Shown: in pieces, positions 24,845 to 36,056 of the stretch
How the letters are laid out: every line of letters begins with the position of its first letter
How positions within the stretch are numbered: position 1 is the stretch's first letter
The notes under the pieces: generated by a model
What the model was told of the DNA's origin: nothing
The model's database searches: none
The model's input: the letters and a program-made list of their open reading frames with translations, nothing else
Assembly: GCA_035771175.1 (NCBI GenBank)
Contig: CM069593.1
Coordinates: 40,237,741 to 40,301,740 of the forward strand
DNA from: Paratinospora sagittata
Lineage: Eukaryota > Streptophyta > Magnoliopsida > Ranunculales > Menispermaceae
Length of the DNA stretch: 64,000 bases
Direction: 5' to 3'
Translations under genes and position numbers: made by a program

Positions 24845-26326
24845 TTACTCCTCCGGTCTGGAGACATGCGCAAGGAACGAATCCAATTGTCGCGCACTCG
24901 CTCCCCCTTCCGAAATCGCTTCACGAACAGCCAAACTCAACTCTCTCGCTCGCTTCCTCACTTCCTTCCCTTCCTCCGACACCATCAGCTTCCTCACCAC
25001 ACTTTCAACACAACCCCAAGAACACAACTCCTTTCTCTTATCCCACCCTCGAGCCACCAACCCAACCTTAAGCACTTCACTCACCAAAATCGCGTTCCAC
25101 GGCTGGTCCGAATGCATCGGCCAAGCCGCTATTGGCACGCCCAAACTCAAACTCTCCACGCACGAGTTCCAACCACAATGACTCACGAACCCACCCGTCG
25201 CAGCGTGCGCAAGAATCTCAAGCTGCGGCGCCCAATCTCTTATTATTAACCCCTTTTCGCTAACCCTCTGTTCAAACCCATCTGCTAGTTCAATTCGCCT
25301 CTTGCTTTCTTTATCATCTCCCGCGTATATATCACCTCGATCCGCATCTCTTAATACCCATATAAATCGCTGCTCGCTCCGTTCCAATCCAATTGCAAGT
25401 TCCGTGATTTGCTCGTTCGACACCGATGTCATCGTCCCGAAAGACACGTAAATAACCGAATCCGGTTCTTGCCGATCTAACCACTCCAAGCACTTATCAC
25501 GAGGCTGCTTATTATTATTATTAATAATTGATATAGCCGATGAATCGATCAGAGCTATTGGATTCAACGGCCCTACGGCCCAACCTCTTCCGGGATTCGA
25601 AAATTCGGTAATTTCACCCATCCTGCTCAAGAACTTCGCGTCTATTGCATCACATGTGTTGCATAAATAACCATGATCAAGCTTCAAGAGTTCCATACAA
25701 GAGCCCAAGAACTCGAAGAATTCGGAAGGAAAACAATCTTGGAAAGACACGGAATTAGGAAGGTCAATGGATGATATCGTTGCTTGTTGTTCGTGAAACT
25801 CTAGTGTGGAATGAAAGAGGCAGAAGGCGCCGGCAGCGTAGAAAGAGTAGGATTCGGCGTTGGGGAGGACAGAAGCTTCGTGGGCGGCGAACGACGTGAG
25901 GGTGTCATGGATAACGGCTAGCTTTCTCGCTGTGGGAGAGAGGGAGCGGAGTAAGGAGGAGAGGGGTTTGCGAAAGTGATCCGTGTGACAAGCTTTGAAG
26001 ATGGGAAGCAAGTGGGTTGGGAAGCAGAGAGGTGGGATTGGAGCTGGAGGTAGATTAATGGGAAGTTCGGGTGGAAATGGTGGGAAGTCATGGAAGTGAA
26101 GGAGGTTGGTTTTGGTTGAAGGTGTAGGGTCCCAACCTTGGACTCGGTTCTTGGCTTGACGGTTGTGCGTTTCTAAGCCGACGTAGTGTACTGGTATGCC
26201 GCGAGAAGAGATGAGGCGAGATAAGTGGAGGAGCTGGTTCAGGTGGCCTTGAGCTGGTAAAGGAACTATCACCACCACAACTGGAGTCAACTCTTCTGCT
26301 GCAATGTTTCCATTTTGCATAGACAT
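24845..26326 (-). CDS. UDP-glycosyltransferase, zeatin O-glucosyltransferase-like (UGT93 type)
   Basis: An intact, intron-free family-1 glycosyltransferase of 493 residues, the normal size. It is cytosolic and would transfer sugar from a UDP-sugar to a small acceptor. Close family members O-glucosylate zeatin-type cytokinins, which is a family-based guess for this protein. The acceptor-domain His is in PAQGHLNQ (H28) and the likely partner Asp in VIHDTL (D141). VIYVSFGTM starts the C-terminal domain. The 44-residue PSPG box runs W365 to Q408 (WAPQLEILAH, HCGWNSC, HSDQ), and the final Gln favours UDP-glucose. The start at 26326 is preferred over an in-frame ATG at 26434, because a TATAAAAA box at 26383-26390 lies between them and the extra 36 residues lack family features. 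No frameshift or stop was seen. Confidence 0.9.
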   Translation of the reverse strand: MSMQNGNIAAEELTPVVVVIVPLPAQGHLNQLLHLSRLISSRGIPVHYVGLETHNRQAKNRVQGWDPTPSTKTNLLHFHDFPPFPPELPINLPPAPIPPLCFPTHLLPIFKACHTDHFRKPLSSLLRSLSPTARKLAVIHDTLTSFAAHEASVLPNAESYSFYAAGAFCLFHSTLEFHEQQATISSIDLPNSVSFQDCFPSEFFEFLGSCMELLKLDHGYLCNTCDAIDAKFLSRMGEITEFSNPGRGWAVGPLNPIALIDSSAISIINNNNKQPRDKCLEWLDRQEPDSVIYVSFGTMTSVSNEQITELAIGLERSEQRFIWVLRDADRGDIYAGDDKESKRRIELADGFEQRVSEKGLIIRDWAPQLEILAHAATGGFVSHCGWNSCVESLSLGVPIAAWPMHSDQPWNAILVSEVLKVGLVARGWDKRKELCSWGCVESVVRKLMVSEEGKEVRKRARELSLAVREAISEGGASARQLDSFLAHVSRPEE

Positions 26327-26382
26327 GGCGAGTTTGAGATGGAGATTTGCTTTGTCTGAATAGGGACTGCCTTTCTTTTGGG

Positions 26383-26390
26383 TTTTTATA
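26383..26390 (-). promoter_or_regulatory. TATA box of the UGT gene
   Basis: TATAAAAA on the minus strand, about 57 bp upstream of the preferred ATG at 26326. This implies a 5' leader of roughly 25-30 nt and places the transcription start downstream of the alternative ATG. Confidence 0.6.
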
Positions 26391-26434
26391 ACAGAGATGT
26401 ATATACTTTTATTTCGTGTAATTTTGTAATTCAT

Positions 26435-28389
26435 ATGTATAATTATTGTAATGAAATGAAAAATCTTGAATAGATAGGTAAATTTGTTTGCTATTGCCCA
26501 ACTTGCTTATGATTCCAACCACTCATATAGTTCAATTTTTATTTTTTATTTTTTATTTTCATGACTAGTTCAATTTTCAATTAACTAATAAATAGTTGTG
26601 TGGTTAATTTAGGAGTTTATTTCATTTCTTTTATTTTTATATACTAACATTTTACAGTTTTTTACTCTCATTTTATTTATAAATAAAAAAAAATTGTATT
26701 AGCTTACTTATACTACAATAATATTTATTTAGTCAAATAATAATAAGGAGAATAAAATTATTAAAAGACAAAAATTACGAACACATGGTGTGCACGCAAC
26801 TAGTATATATAATTATTGGGTCCGAATATCCAAAGAGAAAATGACTAGCTAGACAGATTGCAGAACATGAGAGATTCAAGATAATTTCTTAGTTTTGGCA
26901 CTATATCGGCAACCTGGACTAAGATTACGAAAAATATATATAATTTCCATCTTTTTCCGCTCTGTCTCCTGATTTCAAATGTAATTAATGTTTTTTATTT
27001 GGGATGTCCACGATACGATTGAGGTATCAACCATGATGGAGTTCGGTTTAACAACTTGAATTATGAATTATCAACTTTAACCTGATTTGCATTGATCTGA
27101 TTAAAATTTTAAATACACATATATTAAATAAATTAAAATAATTAATTATGTATGTATATATGAAGTAATTATAAATTTTCTAATGCATATATAATAAAGT
27201 TCAAAACAATTTTTGTTGTATAAGATGATTATCTAAATTTTTTTATGTCAATGTTTATATTTTAAAAGAATCTTAAAAATTAAAAAATAATTATAGACAC
27301 GTTTACTTTTTAAATCAGTTCAATTCAATTTAGATCAATTTTTAAAATCTTAAATCATAATTTAAACTAAATCGATCAAGTTATATTTTTTTCAAACATA
27401 AGCCAAGTCTTAAACTGAACTTATTAAAACTCGAACCAAATCAAATTAAACACAAAAAGTTTGGTACAATTTCGCAATTTGAACCATTTGAGACCCCTAA
27501 TTTGGCTTGGTTTGATTTATATTTTAAAATAAGTTTAATTTTATAGTAGTTCAAGATAAACTGTTACCATCATTCTTAATTGTTGAAAATTCTAAGTATC
27601 TACAATTATATATGATCTTAGCGTATATAATTGGTACCACATCAATATCAATGACCCTTGCTAGTGAATTTAATTAATTATATTTTTAATTTGCAAATAT
27701 TTAAGCCGGCAATTTTGTCGGTTAATTGGTCAAAATACAATTGGATTGTTCATTATAAACAATGTAATGAACATAAGAATATAATTGTATAAGTAGATGC
27801 ACTTCTTTGTAGTTATTGATAATAGCATTTTTTATTTTTTTTTATTTTGGCCAAAATTACATTATTTTTCATTTTTGGAGTACATAGAAGATACTGTGGG
27901 GCAGATAAACTCTATAGTTTTTTATTAAAGTTAATTAATATAATTACTGCTATCTGCACATAGTGCAAGTTGCAATATATATATATATAATGGGATCTCT
28001 TTATCCGGCCGTGTGTGCACGTGAGTGAGTATTTTGACCATTTTTTTTTTTTTAAGGAAAAAATAATTAAATTATACTACTACATAAATAATATGAGCAA
28101 TAACATTTCTCCACTTTATTTGGGAGCTAACACTCATAGATTATGGGCTGCCTCATTTTGATCTCTTAATATAGTAGATGGTTTTGGGTTTGGAAAAGCC
28201 TTCAATGTCTTTGTTTGGAAGTGTTTTTCTAACAAGTGTTTCTATCAAAAGCGTTTTTAAAAAAAATTAGTCACTCTCAATTTCTTTTAAAAATTGAATT
28301 TTTTTTTTTTTTGTGGTCCCAGTTCAATTAAAAATATATGTTGTCAAATTGCCATATTTTAAAAAAGTTCTCCTAAAGGGGCCAATAAC
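26435..28389. other. AT-rich intergenic DNA with a Helitron-like end
   Basis: No gene seen. CATGGTGTGCACGCAACTAGT ends at 26804 and resembles a plus-strand Helitron 3' end (short palindrome TGTGCACGCA then CTAGT). A GTGTGTGCACGTGAGTGAG block after an AT tract near 28010 may be another such end on the minus strand. Poly-A/T runs are frequent. Confidence 0.4.
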
Positions 28390-29500
28390 TCCTACAACAG
28401 AAACTCTTCCAGACTTTAAAGCATTAAAGACAGCTGCAGAATCACCTTCACTATGATCAACATTGATACCACTTAATAGCAAAATTCAGCCCTTCCTTCA
28501 ACGCCAAAGCCTCTACCATTTTTACTGGGAAGCAAACATCCATCTTCATAGCTAAAGCTGCTACAGGAAAGCCCCTAACATCTCTTATAATTGTTCCAAT
28601 CTCAATCCAATTTAATCCAGTCTTCACTCTAGCATCAAAGTTAAAACTTCAATTGGTGGCCTTATGGAGGATCCCATTTACAAGAATCCCAAGGAATTCT
28701 TGACAAACAAGCTGTGTGCTTCATCCTAAAATCATGGAGGAAACTCAAAGCCAACTCCACAGACTGATAACAAGTCGAAGAGCAACCCTTATGATTTAGG
28801 CGATTTCTGGAGTTCCATAAGCTCCAACATACTGCAACCATATCTTCTGCTCTCTCCTTTTCCAGTTTAGATAACAACTCTTTAAAATTCCCTTGCTTTA
28901 ATAACTTATGCAAATCACCATCTTCATACAAGAAAGAAAGCTTGAACCAAGTTTGTTTTGCATGATCACACCTGCAAAAAACATGAGCTAAAGATTTCTG
29001 CTCTTTTCCACACAAACTGCATATTGGTGAAACAACAATCTATCTAGCAAAAAGCCTCTCCTTGGTTGGCAATATATATTATTTAGGACTCTCCAAAAAA
29101 ATACCTTCAATTTTGGAGGCAAAGAAAGGTTTCAAATAATATTCCAGCAACTATCGAAGCCAGAAAAAGAGGATGAGGATCCGAAGAATGGCTTCTAGAT
29201 CATCTTTCCAAGCATACCGTTGAACCTCTTGATCCTTATATTTTCTATTTAGGGATATAAAGTCTTTTATCAACTTATCCACATTCCCTGACATTGGACA
29301 GAAAACATTAAAAGTGTCGCCTAGGAATCCACTTGTCTTGGGAGAAATGGACTTTTTCGCTATTACCTATTCGCCACCTAACTCCTTTCATACGAAGATC
29401 CTGGCTCCATAAAATGCTTTTCCAAATGTAGGAAGCTCCGGGACGAGCTTTTGCAGCCCAAAAATCAGATCTTAGAAAGTATCTGGCCTTCAAGATTCTA
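28390..29500 (-). pseudogene. L1-type LINE ORF2 C-terminal fragment
   Basis: Minus-strand pieces of a plant LINE ORF2. 29493-29308 encodes the post-RT region (ASYIWKSILWSQDLRMKGVRWRIG, HFSQDKWIP). 29015-28662 encodes the zf-RVT zinc-binding region, CGKEQKSLAHVFCRCDHAKQTWF (Cys/His pattern intact), followed by VCWSLWNSRNRLNHKG. 28650-28390 continues into an RNase H-like tail (FDARVKTGLNWIEIGTIIRDVRG). Frameshifts between and within the blocks make it inactive. The reverse transcriptase core is not present in this copy. Confidence 0.8.
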
Positions 29501-29551
29501 TCTCTATTTTGTTTTTATTTCTTAACTCTATTTCTACGTTTTCTTCCTCTC

Positions 29552-29747
29552 GAGGGTGGCAATATGGCTTATGTCGGCCCAGCCTAGTCCGGTTTAAAGA
29601 TATTTGGGCCGACTCAAACCAAGCCTTACTTTATTAATAGACTGAGTCAAACTGAACATACTTTTAAAATCAAGGTCCAAATTCGATCTAATTAATACAA
29701 GAGTCGAGCTTTTCAACCGAGCCTATAAACCAAACCTACGAGCCAAC
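29552..29747 (-). mobile_element. Putative 3' terminal segment of the hAT transposon
   Basis: AGGGTGGCAA near 29553 resembles the RGGGTGGCAA-type inverted terminus of plant hAT elements. It is followed by subterminal GGCCC/GGGCC words. The segment is separated from hAT coding pieces (from 37740 upward) only by the gypsy insertion at 29748-37452, whose CCAAC duplication rejoins it to 37453. The opposite terminus was not found. Confidence 0.4.
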
Positions 29748-30760
29748 TGTTACACCCCGCCCGGACGCGCATAAACTGATGGTACACTCGCAGACAGGAC
29801 GGGCATTTGAAATCATAACAATGGTCATATCAGAGTAAGCAGCGGAAATATAATTCATACAAGTCTGATTTCATTTAATTCAGAATTCATTTGTACATGA
29901 CATAGTCAAGGGAACAGACTCCCCAAAAATCCCCAATGAATAATACAAAATGATACAAAATGTGGGCCTTATAAACCCGCACCCAATCTACCCTAATTTC
30001 CTGTGAAAAATTGGATAATAATGGAGTGAGCTTAACGCGCTCAGTGGGTAAAATAGTTCGTAAGTATAACAATTAATAAAGCATATTTCATAATCAAATA
30101 TCTTAAATACACATCAAAGCATCATAATCAATCAATATGTATGTATGCATGACACCGTCTCGTAATGGTTCGATGAACGTACATCGCCTGAGTTCACGTA
30201 CAGATGTCCTTCCCCAGGCGTAGCCAGGTTCTCATTGTACGTCCCTTCTCAGGAACGATGCTCTGGATTTACGTACAAATGTCCCTCCCCAAGCGTAGTC
30301 GGGTTCTCATTGTACATCCCTCTCTAGAGAAATATAATGAATAGCGAGCAATGCTCCTAACTATTCTATGAGTCAAAAACCACATACGTCCCTAGGTGGT
30401 GATATGTATGATGCCAATGCATGAATTGGTCTAGTCTACCGGACTGATATTTTCTTGACATTTAGACTGACTTTGGCAACGTCTGGTGATCCTTATCAGG
30501 GTTGGTATCACGACGTGCAAGGTTAGGACATTCAGTATTACTTGTATAAGCTGATAGCTTTCAATAAAACCAACTAGATCAGTCCCCAGTTGAGAGGTGA
30601 GACACAAGGTCTGTTTAAATACCAATCGCCTAGAGCAGCCCGCTGCCTCCCGTTCACTATTTAAAGTTACTGAGGACAAGACCTAGTCTAGTTGAGCCAG
30701 ATTGACCACAAATCCAACATTATAACAGTGTAATACATGACCTCCAAATATACAGGTATA
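29748..30760 (-). repeat. 3' LTR of the gypsy element, distal part
   Basis: Matches 36060-37040 base for base over long runs in the same orientation. It lacks the LTR start, which lies in the inverted segment at 33426-33531. The TGAGC/GCTCA hairpin is at 30027-30043, and the acceptor-like TTTCACAG|G (minus) is just beyond it near 30001. Confidence 0.8.
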
Positions 30761-32782
30761 AATATGACCAAGCTCACTCGAAAAGACGTGCGATTCATCT
30801 GGAATCCCGCCTGTGAAGCATCATTTCAGGAACTGAAGAAATGTCTCACGACGGCACCTGTACTTATCACTCCAAGAAATGCAATTGGATTTTCATTATA
30901 CACCGACGCCTCTCTCCAAGGCTTAGGTGCCGAACTAATGCAAGAAGATCAAGTTGTTGCATATGCCTCGAGGCAATTGAAGATTCATGAGGGTAACTAC
31001 CTAACACATGATTTGGAACTTGCAGCTGTCGTATTTGCACTGAAATTATGGTGTCATTACCTATACGGTGAACGGTTCGAGGTCTTTTCAGATCTCAAGA
31101 GTCTTAAGTACATATACACTCAGAGAGACCTAAACCTCCGCCAAAGACGATGGTTGGAATTCTTGAAAGATTATGACTTTCAACTCTAGTACCATCCCAG
31201 AAAGGCCAATGTTGTGGCCGATGCCCTGAGTAGAAAATCTTATGTTGCTTGCACTCTTAACTTCGAAATGGGGAAGTTGGCTACAAAGATGGAGAACTTT
31301 AACCTCCAATTGATCGAGGAAGGACCAAGATCACGACTTTCTGAATTATCAATCAACTCTGAGCTAGTTCGAAAGATTTCAGCAACTCAAGCCAATGACC
31401 CTATGTTAATGGAGAAATGAGAACTTCTACTCAGCAGACATGACCTTCCTCACTGGTCAGTCTCTGCAGACGGGGCTATTTTCTATAAAAAACGTTTCTG
31501 TCTACCGAACGATCCTGAGGTTCGGAAAGAAGTGCTCACTGAGATGCACTGTTCGAGGTACTCTATGCATCCTGGGGGTGACAAGATGTACAAGGATGTT
31601 AAGCGACAATTCTGGTTTTCTGGAATGAAGAAGGCGATTGCACACTTCGTTGCTCGATGTCTCGTTTGCCAGCAAGTTAAGGCAGAACGAAGACTTCCCT
31701 CTGGACTTCTCCAGCCGTTACCTATTGGAGAATGGAAGTGGGAGAACATCGCAATGGATTTTGTTACGGCCTTGCCTCGAAATAATAAAGGGCAAGATGC
31801 TATCTGGGTTATCATTGACAGACTTACAAACTTTTCACACTTTCTACCAATAAAGTTCACAGATAACCCCGCCAAACTTGTTGAACTATATGAAAGAGAG
31901 ATCGTATGCCTCCATGGCATACCACTCACGATCGTCTCTGATCGAGACCCTCGATTCACATCAAAGTTTTGACAAATCTTTCATAGTAGAATGAGCTCTA
32001 AGATCATCATGAGCACAACCTTTCACCCTCAGACTGATGAGCAGTCAGAGCGTCTTATACAAATCTTATAGGACATGTTACGGTGTTGCATTTTGGACTT
32101 TAATGATGGATGGGAAAAGTACTTACATTTAGCCGAGTTTACATACAACAACAGCTACCAAACTAGTATCGACATGGCACCGTACGAGGCTCTCTATGGT
32201 CGCCCTTGCAGATCTTCGGTATGCTGGTTAGATATGGCAGATCGACCGCAGTTGGGCCCTGAACTAGTTCAAGAGACTTCTGAGAAGATCATACTAGTAA
32301 AGGAACGACTTCGTGTTGCACAAAGTCAACAGAAGAGCTTTGCTGACAAGCGGAAACAACCTCTAGAATTTAATAAGGGGGACTTTGTTTTTCTAAAAGT
32401 TCAACCCACAAGAGGTGTCAAACGTTTTGGGATAAAAGGAAAGCTCTCCTCGCGGTATATAGGTCCATTTCAGATCATTGAACGTATTGGCAAACTTGCT
32501 TATCGTCCGTCCCTTCCATCGTCCATGCCTAAGGTTCATGACGTTTTTCACGTATCTATGCTTCGAAAGTATCGTCATGATCCTTCGCATATCATCCCAC
32601 TAGTCGAGGTTCGGGTTGAGGAAGGAAATAAGTATCAGGAGAGAGCGACACAGATTTTGGATAGAAAAACTCAAGAACTAAGGCGACGTAGCATACCACT
32701 TGTGAAAGTGCTCTGGGATCACCACAGTGTAGAGGAAGCAACATGGGAACTAGAAGCAACAATTAAACAGAAATACCCTTAA
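30759..32782 (+). pseudogene. Inverted pol segment: RNase H, integrase, chromodomain
   Basis: This segment is on the plus strand although the element is on the minus strand. 30765-31250 starts at [13 protein letters not shown] and encodes RNase H ([21 protein letters not shown]). 31532-32075 encodes integrase: the HHCC finger (HPGGDKMY...CLVCQQVK) and catalytic Asp residues in MDFVTALP and SDRDPRF, with the catalytic Glu in the EQSERLIQ block. 32075-32590 continues the integrase C-terminal part (PYEALYGRPCRS, VHDVFHVSMLRKY). 32600-32782 encodes a chromodomain (QILDRKTQ, VLWDHHSVEEATWE), which directs chromovirus integration to chromatin. Nonsense codons at about 31187, 31970 and 32070 and a break near 31418-31470 inactivate it. 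Confidence 0.85.
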
Positions 32783-32936
32783 TTGTTTTTTAGTACCAAC
32801 TGATGATGTGATACACTGTACTATTTTCACTTATCAATAAAATGATGGAACTTTGTTTACACCTATCTTAATACATTGTTTCACCTGAATAATATCAATG
32901 GATATAGTGATGCACACACGCAGTAGCCTCCTTGGC

Positions 32937-33391
32937 AACCTGTGGCTACTCCTCAAGAATCAGAGTCAACTCACAACTACATTGCATCACCAACTCCATC
33001 GCCACATAGACAGCGATCCTTATCGCCAGAACGTGCATAGCTTTTTCGTAACAATCTTGCCCAAAACAATCCCATGCCCTCATCTTGGCAGGACCTTCTA
33101 CCAAAATTGCCAAGCGGCCGGATTCAAGCAACAACACGAAAAGATATTCCACCGCTCAACCTATTTCCCATCAAACGACGTAACCAACGCCCTACACCAC
33201 CATCTGTTAAGCAAAGGTTGGAATCTTCTAAGGACGAATCCGACTCCATTTGCCCTCCATGGTTTCATGATGTTGAGGATTCCACTGGCCACAGTGCCAT
33301 TCAGGGACCGTACATGACCTACCCTGAACTAGCAAATGATGAAGCCAGCAGTGAATCTCAAGCTGATAACCATCATGACTACTTGAACTGA
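32937..33391 (+). pseudogene. Possible extra ORF between chromodomain and polypurine tract
   Basis: About 150 codons in one frame, with a single internal TAG near 33041, lie after the chromodomain stop and end at a TGA at 33389-33391, just before the polypurine tract. The product would be rich in Pro, Ser, Arg and later Asp/Glu (SPTPSPHRQRSLSPERA, SSKDESDSICPPW, NDEASSESQADNHHDY), which suggests a disordered protein. No domain is recognised. It may be a real additional reading frame of this lineage or a chance frame. Confidence 0.3.
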
Positions 33392-33412
33392 TTTCGAGGG
33401 TGAAATCTTCTT

Positions 33413-33420
33413 AAGGGGGG
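33413..33420 (+). other. Polypurine tract (inverted with its segment)
   Basis: AAGGGGGG followed by TAGTG and then the LTR start TGTAATACCC at 33426. This is the expected primer site for plus-strand DNA synthesis. Its plus-strand orientation agrees with the inverted pol segment and disagrees with gag and RT. Confidence 0.75.
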
Positions 33421-33425
33421 TAGTG

Positions 33426-33531
33426 TGTAATACCCTAGGATTACACAAAAAAAAAATGGGTACCTTCCCGAACGTTCAGGCGCGTGCCCGAACGTTCAGG
33501 CACATTATGTCATATAACGTTCATAATGTTA
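33426..33531 (+). repeat. First ~106 bp of the 3' LTR, inverted
   Basis: Begins TGTAATACCCTAGGATTACAC, like the minus-strand start of the right LTR. It carries two CCGAACGTTCAGGC palindromic units (33467-33481 and 33487-33501). Relative to the right LTR it lacks about 300 bp after them and resumes at ATTATGTCATATAA. It stops at the inversion breakpoint, 33531-33535. Confidence 0.7.
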
Positions 33532-34853
33532 TACAGCAATCTTTGATAAGTCCTTGATGAAGCGTCTGTAAAAGCCAGCCAAACCAACAAAACTCCTAAT
33601 CTGAGTAACAGTGGTAGGCTGCTTCGAGTTTAAAACTGCTTCAACCTTAGAAGGATCTACCTCAATGCCATTGTTTGAAACCACATGGCCTAGGAATTGA
33701 ACTCGCTTCACCCAAAATTCGCACTTACTCAACTTTGCATACAGTTGGTGGCTTCTCAAGGTCTGGAGGACTATCTTCAAATGTATATTATGGTCTTCCT
33801 CGGTTGAGGAATATATCAAGATGTCGTCCACAAAAACCACCACAAATCGGTATAAGTATAACCTGAAGATGTGATTCATCAAATCCATGAATGAAGCAGG
33901 TGCATTTGTTAGGCCGAACGGCATGACCAAGAACTCGTAGTGACAGTACCGAGTTCTGAATGTCGTCTTGGTAATGTCCGACTCTCGGATCCGGAGTTGG
34001 TCATAACCAGACCGTAAATCAATCTTAGAGAAATATTTGGCATCTCTAAGTTGGTCGAACAAGTCATCGATCCTAGGCAACGGGTATCTGTTCTTAATGG
34101 TGACGTTATTCAGCTTGCGATAGTCGATGCAAAATCGTAACGAACCATCCTTTTTGCGAACAGACAAAACTAGAGCCCCCCAGGGTGATGCACTTTTTCT
34201 GATGGAGCCATGACTCTCTAATTCCTTCAGTTGTTTGTCCAATTCGACCAGCTCGACATTTGACATTCTGTATGATGGAATTGAGATAGGCCCTGTCCCA
34301 GGTATGAGGTTGCTTTCAAAATCGAATTCCCTAACTGGAGGTAGACCAAGAAGGTCATTTAGAAAAATTGTTGGGAATTCAGATATGACCGGAACATCGT
34401 GTACTTCGAGAGGGTACAGTGCTGGTGATTCATTTTCATCACCAAGGGATAAAGCTCGAAGTTGTCCCTTGAGAAATGCAACTGTTGATTTGTGTACCCA
34501 TTCCTTGTTCCCTGAATCTTGACAATCTCTCCTGTAGGCAAGGTTAACTGAACTTGCTTCTTCATACATTCGATCTTTGCATTCAGTGGTGTTAGCCAAT
34601 CCATGCCGAGGCTGATGTCGAAGTCTTCAATGTCCATCCCAAAAAGATCTGCATATATTATCTGTTCTGACATTTGAAGGTCACATCGAGAACACAGCAA
34701 ATTCACGTCAGTACCAGATCCTAACGATGATGTGACATGGAGTGTGATGTTTGTGGGTTCAGGATGCAGCCCTAAATGTCTTACCAATGCAGACGATATG
34801 AAAGAATGCGTAGCACCTGAATCGAACAAAACATGCACCATTGTATTGAACAA
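33529..34853 (-). pseudogene. Gypsy protease and reverse transcriptase
   Basis: 34853-34359 encodes the aspartic protease (VLFDSGATHSFIS, catalytic DSGA), followed by a linker with LDVILGMDWL-like text ([16 protein letters not shown]). After a frame break near 34480-34520, 34599-33533 gives a long uninterrupted reverse transcriptase frame. It contains [41 protein letters not shown], the catalytic FVDDILIYS box and [13 protein letters not shown]. The frame runs into the inversion breakpoint immediately after this, before RNase H. Confidence 0.85.
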
Positions 34854-36010
34854 AGAAAATGTACCTTCGACTACATTGTTGTCTGGGAGGGGTTGTTGAG
34901 CGATGGCAAATGCTCTGCCCTGGTTCCGTTGTCCCTGATTTTGTTGGTTCTGTCTCGGTTGGGCATTAGCAGCAGGTGGTGCTTGTTGGACTGGAACAAC
35001 GGAAATAGGTTGCTGGAGGTGCGGACAGGCATATCTTACGTGGTCGTGTTGGCCGCAGTTGTAACATGTCGGCCTGTACTGCTGACCGTTCTGCTGGCCA
35101 TGTTGATTGTGGTGCCGACCACCACCTCTGCCATTGTCGTTTCTATGGCCACCCCTGCCATGACGACCTCTGCGGCCATGATTTCGAAAACCCTAATGGT
35201 TAGGGTTAGGAGGTTCAGCCGCAGGTGTTGTGGCCTCATTCTTCGAAACAGAGGCTGGGAGGGCTGGGTTTTGATTATAATAGGGCTTCTTCTTGTTGCC
35301 CTGTTGTGAGCCCTGTTGGGAAAACGTTGCAGGTCGTTTTCCCTTATTCATTCTCTGCTCTTGTATGATCTTCTCTTGTTCAAAGCTCATGGCCTTGTCA
35401 ACAACCTCTTTGTAAATCTTGAGATCCAAGATCGACAAGGCTTGTCGAATATCATGGCGAATGCCATTATAAAATTTCTCAGTCTTATCTTGCTCCGTTG
35501 AGATGATGGAGAGAGAATAGACCAATAGTTCTTTGAACTTGCCAGCATATTCCCTGACGGCCATGTTGCCTTGGTATAACTTAGCGAATTCCTGACGCTT
35601 CTGCCTCTTCACAGCGCCGGGAAAATACCCATCAATAAACATTGACTCGAATTGTTGCCAAGTCATATCTGTTGTGTTGACCCTTGGGTCCTTTTTCACT
35701 GTTATCCACCATGTGTTTGCTCCACCAACAAGTTGGTAGGTCGCTAATGGAATTTTTTGAGTCTCATCTATTCCCATTGCATTAAGAGCCTTCTTTGACT
35801 CATCCAGCCACTTTTGCACCTCATCAGCATCAATGGTGCCAGCAAAAGTAAGAGATTGTAGCCTTTTGTACTTAGTAATCTGATCTGTTTGAGATTCCGA
35901 CCCAAATCTTACAGGTGCCTAAACCGTGGCAACCTGACTGGCCATGGTCTCACGAACGATCTTTTGAAAATTGGCTTTCATCGCCTCAATAAATCTGGCG
36001 AAGAAGGTTT
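34854..36010 (-). pseudogene. Gypsy gag (capsid and nucleocapsid)
   Basis: Minus-strand gag begins at about 36010 (FARFIEAMKANFQKIV). A TAG interrupts it near 35918, and it continues at 35819-35193 with the capsid region (FIDGYFPGAVKRQKRQEFAK, MAVREYAGKF) and the basic stretch KGKRPATFSQQ. After a frame break near 35190 a Gly/Arg-rich part follows, then one CCHC zinc knuckle (CYNCGQHDHVRYAC) at about 35030-35071. It packages element RNA in the intact family. The true start and leader are lost: the frame is joined directly to LTR sequence at about 36030-36057. Confidence 0.8.
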
Positions 36011-36056
36011 TCATGCTTGAAGGCACATCAGAGTACGCAGCGGACGGGGCTAAACC

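Noticed and set aside
24866..25249. Plus-strand open frame of 127 codons opposite the UGT
   Set aside because: It is a shadow of the UGT gene. The Ser/Thr/Pro-rich translation has no domain, and the PSPG-containing minus strand explains the openness.
26327..26434. N-terminal extension of the UGT from the ATG at 26434
   Set aside because: A TATAAAAA box (26383-26390) lies between this ATG and the one at 26326. The extra 36 residues (NYKITRNKSIYISV...) are Lys- and hydrophobic-rich and unlike UGT N-termini, which normally start shortly before the VVVIVPLPAQGH strand.
31483..31959. Minus-strand frame of 158 codons opposite the integrase
   Set aside because: Mirror of the plus-strand integrase, which has all expected motifs.
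34833..35309. Plus-strand frame of 158 codons opposite gag/protease
   Set aside because: Low-complexity Val/Leu-rich shadow of the Gly/Arg-rich and zinc-knuckle part of gag.
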